A stretch of DNA of 6,411 nt from Gammaproteobacteria bacterium (GTDB lineage: Bacteria > Pseudomonadota > Gammaproteobacteria > DSM-19610): positions 1 through 6,411 of the forward strand of contig DRQL01000040.1 in assembly GCA_011371465.1 (NCBI GenBank), written 5' to 3'. The translations under genes were made by a program, and so were the position numbers. Numbering within the stretch: position 1 is the stretch's first letter; every line of letters begins with the position of its first letter. The notes beneath the pieces were generated by a model. The model was not told where the DNA came from and searched no databases. It saw nothing but the letters and a program-made list of their open reading frames with translations. This document shows, in pieces, positions 1-5,298 of the stretch.

Positions 1-885
1 CCGTTGTCGGATGCCGAGATCACCCGCCTGTTTCGCGAGATCATGTCGGCCTGCCTGGCGCTGGAGCAGGGACTGACCGTCGCCTACCTGGGTCCGGAAG
101 GAACCTACTCCCAGGCCGCCACACTGAAGCACTTCGGGCACTCGGTCACCCTGAAGCCGCTGACCACCATCGAGGAAATCTTTCGCGAGGTCGAAGCGGG
201 CAGTGCCGACTATGGCGTCGTACCGGTAGAGAATTCCAGCGAAGGGACCATCTACCACACACTGGATATGTTCCTGCGTTCACCGCTGAAGATCTGCGGC
301 GACCTGGAATTGCGCATTCACCACCAGCTGCTTTCGGTAGCGGAGCGCCTGGATGACATCCGGCGGGTACGCGCCCACCAGCAATCACTGGCGCAGTGCC
401 GGGAATGGCTGGATGCCAACCTGCCCGGTGTCGAGCGCAGCAACGTCAGCAGTAACGCGGAAGCGGCACGGCTGGCGCGCGACGATCCCGGCATGGCGGC
501 AATCGCCAGTGATGCCGCTGCCGAGATGTACAGTCTGAATATTCTCGCTGCCAATATCGAGGACGATCCCGGCAATACCACGCGCTTCCTGGTGATTGGC
601 GACCAGAAGGTCGGACCCAGCGGCCGGGACAAGACCACGCTGATGCTGGCTGCGCACAACCGGGCCGGTGCCCTGTACGCCCTGCTGGAACCTTTCTCCC
701 GCCACGGCGTCAGCATGACCCGTATCGAGTCGCGCCCGTCGCGGATCAGCAAGTGGGACTACGTATTCTTTGTCGATGTCGACGGACATAGCGAAGATGC
801 AAACGTGGCGGCCGCGCTGAAGGAGCTGGCCTCGACAGCGCTGCAGGTAAAGGTGCTGGGTTCCTATCCAAAGTGTGAACTCTAG
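1..885 (+). CDS. pheA: Chorismate mutase / prephenate dehydratase (P-protein), 5'-truncated by window
   Basis: This is the bifunctional P-protein of phenylalanine synthesis (chorismate to prephenate to phenylpyruvate, cytoplasmic). Reading frame 1 is open from the first base, so the gene starts upstream. Only the last helix of the chorismate mutase domain (codons about 1-23, LFREIMSACLALEQ) is present. The TTG at base 4 is an internal codon, not the start. The prephenate dehydratase domain begins at about codon 26 with VAYLGPEGTYSQ and contains the family's catalytic NTTRF signature at codons 192-196. A C-terminal ACT regulatory domain follows (about 212-285), with the AGAL segment (222-225) and the ESRP motif (243-246) that in this family bind phenylalanine for feedback inhibition. 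The C terminus (VLGSYPKCEL) is of normal type, so the 3' end is intact. The stop TAG shares its G with the hisC GTG start, which implies one transcript and coupled translation. Confidence 0.96.
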   Translation, partial: PLSDAEITRLFREIMSACLALEQGLTVAYLGPEGTYSQAATLKHFGHSVTLKPLTTIEEIFREVEAGSADYGVVPVENSSEGTIYHTLDMFLRSPLKICGDLELRIHHQLLSVAERLDDIRRVRAHQQSLAQCREWLDANLPGVERSNVSSNAEAARLARDDPGMAAIASDAAAEMYSLNILAANIEDDPGNTTRFLVIGDQKVGPSGRDKTTLMLAAHNRAGALYALLEPFSRHGVSMTRIESRPSRISKWDYVFFVDVDGHSEDANVAAALKELASTALQVKVLGSYPKCEL

Positions 886-2006
886 TGGCGCCGGCAATTG
901 CACAACTGGCCACCGCGGGCGTACAGGCCCTGCGACCGTACGCGCCCGGCAAGCCGTTGACCGAACTGGAGCGGGAATACGGCATCACGGACGCGGTCAA
1001 GCTGGCCTCCAACGAAAACCCGCTGGGACCAGGCCCGCGCGTGCTGGAGGCCGTGCGAGGCGGTTTCGATGAACTGGCGCGTTACCCGGATGGCAACGGC
1101 TTTGCCCTGAAGGCCGCGCTGGCGGAAAAACACGCGGTGCCTACGGAGGCCATCACGCTGGGAAACGGTTCCAACGACGTGCTGGAACTGGTCGCGCGCG
1201 CTTTCCTGTCACCGGCAACATCGGCGGTCTATTCAGCGCACGCGTTCGCCGTCTACCCGCTGGTCACGCAGGCCATCGGCGCACGCGCCAACGTGGCCGC
1301 AGCGCACGACGGCAATGACGGTCCCCGCTTTGGCCATAACCTGGAGGCTATGCATGCCGCGATCGACGCGGATACGCGCGTGGTGTTCATCGCCAACCCG
1401 AACAACCCGACCGGGACCTGGCTGGACAGGGCCGCGTTGCAGCGTTTTGTTACGGCGGTGCCGGACCATGTCATTGTAGTGATCGATGAAGCCTACTTTG
1501 AATACGTCGACGAAGCGGAGTACCCGGACAGCATGGAGTGGATCCCGGATTTCCCGAACCTGCTGGTGACGCGGACCTTTTCCAAGGCGTACGGACTGGC
1601 TTCCCTGCGTGTCGGCTACGGGGTTTCGCAGCCGGGGCTTGCCGATGTGCTGAACCGGGTCCGCCAGCCGTTTAACGTGAACAGTTTTGCGCAACTGGCT
1701 GCCGTGGCTGCCTTGCAGGATGCCGCCCACCTGCAGGAGAGCGTGCAGGTTAATCACAGCGGCATGCAGCAGTTGCTTGAAGGAGTGGAAGCCATGCAGC
1801 TGCCGTATATTCCTTCCGTGGGCAATTTCCTGTCGGTGGATGTCGGTCGCGATCCTGGCGCTGTCTATGAGGCGCTGTTGCGCGAGGGTGTCATTGTCCG
1901 GCCGGTCGACAACTACGGTATGCCGGGTTACCTGCGCGTCAGTGTCGGGCTGCCTGATGAAAACCGGCGCTTTCTGCTGGCGCTGGAGAAGGTGCTGGCG
2001 GCATGA
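885..2006 (+). CDS. hisC: Histidinol-phosphate aminotransferase, HisC2-type (fold type I PLP enzyme)
   Basis: This 373-residue class I/II aminotransferase catalyses PLP-dependent transamination of imidazole-acetol phosphate with glutamate. Members lodged in aromatic clusters are often also used for aromatic transamination, which is inferred here from context. Visible signatures are SNENPLGPGP near the N terminus, NPNNPTG (171-177), the cofactor-binding Asp in IDEAYF (D201), the Schiff-base lysine in TFSKAYGLASLR (K234, with R242 in the same motif), and the substrate-carboxylate arginine in GYLRVSVG (R351). Length is normal. The start is taken as GTG at 885. It overlaps the pheA stop, gives the expected HisC2 N terminus (an AxxGVQxLxPYxPGKP-like stretch), and has no clear Shine-Dalgarno sequence, consistent with coupling to pheA. 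The stop TGA overlaps the tyrA ATG by four bases. hisC between pheA and tyrA is the usual order in pseudomonad-like gammaproteobacteria. Confidence 0.96.
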   Translation: MAPAIAQLATAGVQALRPYAPGKPLTELEREYGITDAVKLASNENPLGPGPRVLEAVRGGFDELARYPDGNGFALKAALAEKHAVPTEAITLGNGSNDVLELVARAFLSPATSAVYSAHAFAVYPLVTQAIGARANVAAAHDGNDGPRFGHNLEAMHAAIDADTRVVFIANPNNPTGTWLDRAALQRFVTAVPDHVIVVIDEAYFEYVDEAEYPDSMEWIPDFPNLLVTRTFSKAYGLASLRVGYGVSQPGLADVLNRVRQPFNVNSFAQLAAVAALQDAAHLQESVQVNHSGMQQLLEGVEAMQLPYIPSVGNFLSVDVGRDPGAVYEALLREGVIVRPVDNYGMPGYLRVSVGLPDENRRFLLALEKVLAA

Positions 2007-2860
2007 TTGAGCGGCTGTGTGTGATCGGGGTCGGTCTGATTGGTGGTTCGCTGGCGCGGGCGTTGCGCGCGGCCGGTTATGTGGGTGAGGTGGTCGGTGC
2101 CAGCCGGAATGCGGCGCACCTGCAGAAAGCGCAGGATCTGGGCGTGATCGACCACTACGATACCGACCTCGCCAGTGCCGTAAAAGATGCGGATATGGTC
2201 CTGGTTTCCGTGCCGCTGGGTGCGATGGAGGCGGTGTTCGCGGCTATCCAGGATGCGCTCGGCCCGGATGCGGTGGTTACCGATGCCGGTAGCGCCAAGG
2301 CCAGTGTGGTGGCAGCGGTGCAAGCGGCGACCGGTGAGACGCCGGCCTGGTTTGTGCCGGGGCACCCGATTGCCGGCACGGAGCAAAGTGGTGTGGAGGC
2401 TTCTTTTCCCGAGTTGTACCAGGGGCGCCGGGTCATTCTTACGCCGACGGAGCAGACGGACGCGGCGGCGACGCGGAAGGTGCGTGCCATGTGGGAGGCG
2501 GCCGGGGCGGTGGTGAAGGAGATGGAAGTGGGGCACCATGACGAGGTGCTGGCCGCTACCAGTCACCTGCCGCACATGCTGGCGTTTGCGCTGGTGGAGA
2601 GCCTGGCGCGCATGAGTGAGCAGCGGGAGATTTTTGAGTACGCGGCCGGCGGGTTTCGTGATTTTACGCGGATTGCGTCCAGTGATCCGGTGATGTGGCG
2701 GGATATCTGTGTGGCTAACCGGGATGCCTTGCTGGCGATGCTGAAATCGTTCCGGGGCGATCTCGATGATTTGTCGGCGGCGATCGAGAAACGGGATGAG
2801 GACAGGATCCTGGCGATTTTTCAGGATGCGAAGGCGGCGCGGGATGCTTTTGACGGGTGA
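2003..2860 (+). CDS. tyrA: Prephenate dehydrogenase (monofunctional TyrA)
   Basis: This NAD(P)-dependent prephenate (or cyclohexadienyl) dehydrogenase of tyrosine synthesis has 285 residues. The N-terminal Rossmann fold shows the dinucleotide motif GVGLIGGS at residues 9-16. VTDAGSAK carries the conserved serine (S97). PGHPIAG contains the histidine matching the catalytic His of the family (H121). SHLPH (187-191) and GFRDFTR (R219, R223) are the conserved C-terminal dimer-domain motifs that shape the prephenate site. There is no chorismate mutase domain (unlike E. coli TyrA) and no C-terminal ACT or AroA domain. In pseudomonads TyrA is fused to AroA, but here the two are separate genes with a palindromic repeat between them. 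The ATG overlaps the hisC stop (ATGA), and GGAG at 1985-1988 may act as a ribosome site. Cofactor preference (NAD or NADP) and arogenate use cannot be settled by eye. Confidence 0.95.
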   Translation: MIERLCVIGVGLIGGSLARALRAAGYVGEVVGASRNAAHLQKAQDLGVIDHYDTDLASAVKDADMVLVSVPLGAMEAVFAAIQDALGPDAVVTDAGSAKASVVAAVQAATGETPAWFVPGHPIAGTEQSGVEASFPELYQGRRVILTPTEQTDAAATRKVRAMWEAAGAVVKEMEVGHHDEVLAATSHLPHMLAFALVESLARMSEQREIFEYAAGGFRDFTRIASSDPVMWRDICVANRDALLAMLKSFRGDLDDLSAAIEKRDEDRILAIFQDAKAARDAFDG

Positions 2861-2872
2861 TTGTTTAACCCC

Positions 2873-2989
2873 GTAACCGTATTGGTTGGGAGCCCTTTGC
2901 AAGACACGCTGTGAATACGTCCCTGTACGCTTCACGGCCGCGTCCTGCGGCCGAGAGTCTTGCAAAGGGCTCCCAACCAATACGGTTAC
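2873..2989. repeat. Long palindromic intergenic element, copy 1 (33-bp perfect stem)
   Basis: Bases 2873-2905 are the exact reverse complement of 2957-2989: 33 pairs without mismatch, enclosing 51 bases. Inside the loop a second perfect 7-bp hairpin forms (2935-2941 with 2947-2953, loop GTCCT). The loop also has a 17-base segment (2915-2931) identical, in reverse complement, to copy 2. The core 2895-2967 aligns to the reverse complement of 4343-4416 with 10 substitutions and one 1-base gap (about 85% identity). The element starts 12 bases after the tyrA stop and ends 20 bases before the aroA start. There is no T tract after the right arm, so it is not a standard intrinsic terminator, and no target-site duplication is evident at the edges. 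Size and layout recall ERIC or MITE-type non-autonomous repeats. That class assignment is inference, but the palindrome and the copy-to-copy similarity are seen directly. Confidence 0.93.
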
Positions 2990-2994
2990 TCTTT

Positions 2995-2999
2995 GGGAA
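2995..2999 (+). promoter_or_regulatory. Probable ribosome binding site of aroA
   Basis: GGGAA lies 10 bases before the GTG at 3010, just outside the right arm of the palindrome. A second GGAA occurs at 3002-3005. This purine-rich stretch supports GTG 3010 as the start over the in-frame GTG at 2911, which is inside the palindrome loop and could not be read freely if the hairpin forms. Confidence 0.5.
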
Positions 3000-3009
3000 A
3001 CGGAACGTT

Positions 3010-4323
3010 GTGATAGATGCTGTGAATATTCAGTTTGTAGCACGACCGGGAGGTTCACTCCAGGGACGTATCCGCGTGCCGGGTGATAAATCGATTTCCC
3101 ACCGGTCCATCATGCTGGGGTCGATTGCCGAGGGTGTAACCGAGGTGGATGGATTTCTTGAAGGTGAAGACAGCCTCGCGACCCTGCAGGCGTTTCGTGC
3201 CATGGGGGTCGATATCGAAGGGCCGAACGATGGGCGAGTCGTGGTGCACGGCGTTGGGCTGCATGGACTGAAGGCCCCGGCGACGGCGCTGGACCTGGGG
3301 AATTCCGGTACCTCGATGCGCCTGTTGTCCGGGTTACTGGCCGGGCAGGCGTTTGACGTGGAGGTGGTCGGGGACCATTCCCTGATGAGCCGTCCCATGC
3401 GGCGCGTGACCGAACCGCTGGCCACTATGGGAGCGGTGATCGATACCACCGAAAACGGCACTGCACCACTGAAAATCAGGGGTGGGCGGAAACTGCATGG
3501 CATCGACTACGCCATGCCGGTGGCCAGTGCGCAGGTAAAGTCCTGCCTGTTGCTGGCTGGTTTGTACGCGGAGGGTCGGACCTGTGTGCATGAACCCGCG
3601 CCGACCCGAGATCATACCGAGCGCATGCTGTCCGGTATGGGGTACCTGGTACATTGCAGCGACGGCACCGCCTGTGTGGAGGGCGGGGGAACGCTCACAT
3701 CGACCAGTATCGATGTGCCGGCAGACATTTCTTCGGCGGCCTTTTTCCTGGTGGGCGCCAGCATTGCGCCGGACTCGGACCTGGTGCTCGAACACGTCGG
3801 GATCAATCCCACCCGTACCGGCGTGCTGGAGATCCTCCGCCTGATGGGCGCCGATATCGAAGTGATCAATCCGCGCGAAGTGGGAGGCGAACCAGTGGCG
3901 GACCTGCGGGTGCGGTCGGCGCCGTTGCGGGGTATCGATATCCCGGTGGAGCAGGTCCCGCTGGCGATCGACGAATTCCCGGTACTGTTTATTGCCGCTG
4001 CCTGTGCCGAGGGGCGGACGGTGCTGACCGGTGCGGAAGAATTGCGCGTCAAGGAAAGCGACCGTATCCAGGTGATGGCGGACGGTTTGCAGGCGCTGGG
4101 CATACAGGCGGAACCGGCACCGGATGGCATGGTGATCGAGGGTGGTGCATTGACCGGCGGGCAGGTGGACAGTAAAGGCGATCATCGCATTGCCATGTCG
4201 TTTGCCATGGCGGCGCTGCGGGCATCGGGCGAGATTCGTATTGACGATTGTGCGAATGTGAATACCTCTTTCCCTGGTTTTGTCGACCTTGCCAGCAACA
4301 CCGGACTATCAATTTCCCAATGA
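3010..4323 (+). CDS. aroA: 3-phosphoshikimate 1-carboxyvinyltransferase (EPSP synthase)
   Basis: This enzyme condenses shikimate-3-phosphate with PEP to give EPSP, the sixth step of the shikimate pathway and the target of glyphosate. With the GTG start at 3010 it has 437 residues, close to the usual 425-445. Active-site signatures are GDKSISHR (25-32; K27, S28, R32), LGNSGTSMR (97-105; G100), RPMRR (R128), ASAQVKS (S173, Q175), the catalytic-region aspartate in AIDEFPVL (D321), RVKESDR (E349, R352) and GDHRIAM (390-396). The glycine at position 100 is an alanine in the glyphosate-tolerant CP4 enzyme, so this residue suggests ordinary sensitivity (inference). The frame is also open upstream to a GTG at 2911, which would add 33 residues (beginning MNTSLYASRPRP) encoded by the palindromic repeat. 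I reject that start because family homology begins at about IQFVARPGGSLQGRIRVPGDKS. The stop TGA is followed at once by the second palindrome. Confidence 0.96.
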   Translation: MIDAVNIQFVARPGGSLQGRIRVPGDKSISHRSIMLGSIAEGVTEVDGFLEGEDSLATLQAFRAMGVDIEGPNDGRVVVHGVGLHGLKAPATALDLGNSGTSMRLLSGLLAGQAFDVEVVGDHSLMSRPMRRVTEPLATMGAVIDTTENGTAPLKIRGGRKLHGIDYAMPVASAQVKSCLLLAGLYAEGRTCVHEPAPTRDHTERMLSGMGYLVHCSDGTACVEGGGTLTSTSIDVPADISSAAFFLVGASIAPDSDLVLEHVGINPTRTGVLEILRLMGADIEVINPREVGGEPVADLRVRSAPLRGIDIPVEQVPLAIDEFPVLFIAAACAEGRTVLTGAEELRVKESDRIQVMADGLQALGIQAEPAPDGMVIEGGALTGGQVDSKGDHRIAMSFAMAALRASGEIRIDDCANVNTSFPGFVDLASNTGLSISQ

Positions 4324-4435
4324 GCTCGGTATGAGGGAAGTACTTTACAAGACCGTCGGCCGCAAGGAAGCGGCCGTCGAGCGTACAGGGACGTATGTAC
4401 AGCGAGTCTTGTAAAGTACTTCCCTCATACCGAGC
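4324..4435. repeat. Long palindromic intergenic element, copy 2 (30-bp perfect stem), inverted relative to copy 1
   Basis: Bases 4324-4353 are the exact reverse complement of 4406-4435: 30 pairs without mismatch, enclosing 52 bases. An inner perfect 7-bp hairpin lies at 4357-4363 with 4370-4376 (loop AAGGAA). The invariant 17-base segment is at 4380-4396 on the opposite strand to copy 1. Next to the loop the stem shares CTTTxCAAGAC with copy 1 (x is G in copy 1, A here, with the partner base changed to match in both arms). Farther out, the stem sequences do not align. The element begins on the base after the aroA stop codon and ends 20 bases before the cmk ATG. No T tract follows it, so a Rho-independent terminator role is not supported. 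In mRNA it would form a very stable hairpin between aroA and cmk. Confidence 0.93.
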
Positions 4436-4455
4436 GGGCCATCAGATACATACAC

Positions 4456-5142
4456 ATGAAAAAACACCAGACAATCCCGGTAATCACCGTAGACGGCCCC
4501 AGCGGTTCCGGAAAAGGAACCATCAGCCGTATGCTGGCCCGCGAGCTGGGCTTTCACTTCCTCGACAGCGGCGCCTTGTACCGCCTGCTGGCCTACGCCG
4601 CCGGGCAGCGCGGCATTGCCCTGGACGACGAGCCCGCACTGGTCAAACTCAGTGCCGAACTGGATATCCGTTTTCCCGCGGATGACGACAGCGACCTGGT
4701 GGTACTGGGCGGCCAGGACGTCACCAGCGCCATCCGAACCGAACAAGCCGGGCGCGGCGCCTCGCTGGTCGCCGCCCTGCCGGCGGTCCGCCAGGCGTTG
4801 CTCGAGCGCCAGCGGGACTTCCGCAAAGCACCCGGACTGGTGGCCGATGGCCGCGACATGGGGACCGTCGTATTCCCCGCGGCAGACGCCAAGATATTTC
4901 TCACCGCCAGCGCAGAAGAGCGTGCAAGAAGGCGCTGTAACCAACTGAAAGAGCTGGGATTAGAACCGGTCTTCGAAGACATCCTTGCCGACATAAAAGC
5001 GCGCGACGAGCGCGACGCCAACCGCCCGGTCGCACCCCTGCGACCCGCCCCGGACGCCGAACGGGTCGATACCAGCGGGCTGGATATACCCGCCACAATC
5101 GAGCGGGTACGAAATCTGGTAAAAAATCACCTAAACCAGTGA
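4456..5142 (+). CDS. cmk: Cytidylate kinase (CMP/dCMP kinase)
   Basis: This enzyme phosphorylates CMP and dCMP with ATP to the diphosphates (pyrimidine salvage, CTP/dCTP supply; cytoplasmic). It has 228 residues, matching the bacterial family (E. coli 227). The P-loop is GPSGSGKGT at 14-22. FLDSGALYR (35-43) is the CMP-binding/lid-proximal signature. VADGRDMGTVVFP (D131, R133, D134) is the hallmark of CMP kinases, followed by the AEERARRR lid segment. The only good start is ATG 4456 (MKKHQTIPVITVDGPSG). No convincing Shine-Dalgarno sequence precedes it: the 20 bases between the palindrome and the ATG (4436-4455) are A/C-rich with at best a weak AGA. The cmk-rpsA pairing is widespread in proteobacteria. 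Its coding strand is C-rich, whereas tyrA is strongly G-rich. Confidence 0.96.
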   Translation: MKKHQTIPVITVDGPSGSGKGTISRMLARELGFHFLDSGALYRLLAYAAGQRGIALDDEPALVKLSAELDIRFPADDDSDLVVLGGQDVTSAIRTEQAGRGASLVAALPAVRQALLERQRDFRKAPGLVADGRDMGTVVFPAADAKIFLTASAEERARRRCNQLKELGLEPVFEDILADIKARDERDANRPVAPLRPAPDAERVDTSGLDIPATIERVRNLVKNHLNQ

Positions 5143-5161
5143 ATTCCAAAGAATATACAGT

Positions 5162-5167
5162 TATAAT
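5162..5167 (+). promoter_or_regulatory. Probable -10 box of an rpsA promoter
   Basis: An exact TATAAT lies 20 bases after the cmk stop, in a locally A/T-rich patch (about 5141-5170). Transcription would start near 5170-5174. No good -35 hexamer is found at 16-18 base spacing (candidates such as TGAATT at 5140-5145 match poorly), and there is no TG extension, so the call rests on the -10 alone. A dedicated strong promoter between cmk and rpsA is plausible because S1 is needed at a much higher level than the biosynthetic enzymes upstream. Confidence 0.45.
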
Positions 5168-5182
5168 CAACGGCTGTCCGGC

Positions 5183-5212
5183 CCGGTAGCTCCCAGAGAC
5201 ACCGGTTTTTTT
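5183..5212 (+). terminator. Terminator-like hairpin I with seven-T tract (cmk terminator or rpsA leader attenuator)
   Basis: CCGGT (5183-5187) pairs with ACCGG (5201-5205), with a small inner CTC/GAG helix (5190-5192 with 5196-5198), followed at once by seven T (5206-5212). This matches an intrinsic terminator in outline, though the stem is short and interrupted. It lies downstream of the candidate -10 box. If that promoter is real, the hairpin is inside the rpsA leader and would act as an attenuator or as a U-rich S1-binding site. If not, it may partially end read-through from cmk. Confidence 0.45.
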
Positions 5213-5221
5213 AACCTCAAC

Positions 5222-5257
5222 CCGCCGCCAGTCAGTACTCCTGGCAGGGCGGATTTT
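5222..5257 (+). other. rpsA leader hairpin II (GC-rich)
   Basis: CCGCC (5222-5226) pairs with GGCGG (5248-5252), and GCCAG (5227-5231) pairs with CTGGC (5241-5245). This leaves a 2-base bulge (5246-5247) and a 9-base loop, with ATTTT following (5253-5257). These 10 mostly G-C pairs make it the most stable structure in the cmk-rpsA gap. Four T is short for a terminator, so a structural role in translation control of rpsA is more likely. Confidence 0.55.
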
Positions 5258-5263
5258 GCGATG

Positions 5264-5288
5264 CCGTTGTCCCGAAACAGCGGAAGGA
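5264..5288 (+). promoter_or_regulatory. rpsA leader hairpin III abutting the Shine-Dalgarno sequence
   Basis: CCGTTGT (5264-5270) pairs with ACAGCGG (5277-5283) over seven pairs including one G-U, with a 6-base loop. The next five bases, AAGGA (5284-5288), are the ribosome binding site of rpsA, spaced 10 bases from ATG 5299. This stacking of a hairpin on the ribosome site fits translational control by folding. Confidence 0.55.
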
Positions 5289-5298
5289 AATTTCACCC

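Larger units (their letters stand above)
5173..5298 (+). promoter_or_regulatory. Structured rpsA mRNA leader (putative S1 autoregulatory region)
   Basis: The leader folds into three consecutive stem-loops ahead of the rpsA start: hairpin I 5183-5205, hairpin II 5222-5252 and hairpin III 5264-5283. Hairpin III ends directly against the purine run AAGGA (5284-5288), which sits 10 bases before ATG 5299. In E. coli the rpsA translation initiation region also folds into three hairpins and S1 represses its own translation there. The same arrangement here suggests autogenous control (inference from the fold and gene identity). The 5' boundary depends on the uncertain promoter call. Confidence 0.5.

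Noticed and set aside
2850..2878. TTGACG at 2850-2855 as the -35 of an aroA promoter
   Set aside because: It lies in the tyrA coding end, and no acceptable -10 hexamer occurs at 16-18 base spacing (GTAACC there).
2873..2989. Palindromes considered as integron attC sites
   Set aside because: attC sites are imperfect hairpins with extrahelical bases and RYYYAAC/GTTRRRY ends. These stems are perfect, GTTGGGA does not fit GTTRRRY, and there is no cassette array or integrase.
1928..3058. Long open frame on the - strand (376 codons) opposite tyrA and copy 1 of the repeat
   Set aside because: It mirrors the coding periodicity of tyrA, reads through the palindrome, has low-complexity Arg/His-rich sequence and resembles no family. 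It is a shadow of GC-rich coding DNA.
3334..4185. Open frame on the - strand opposite aroA (283 codons)
   Set aside because: It is antisense to conserved EPSP synthase motifs and is His/Arg-rich without recognisable domains.
4324..4435. Palindromes considered as Rho-independent terminators
   Set aside because: The stems are far longer than usual, the loops are large and sequence-conserved, and no T tract follows either right arm. A weaker effect on transcription cannot be excluded.
2873..4435. aroA as cargo of a composite transposon formed by the two repeats
   Set aside because: aroA is in its usual gene order between tyrA and cmk, no target duplication is seen at the outer ends, and no transposase is present, so independent insertion of two elements is the simpler reading.
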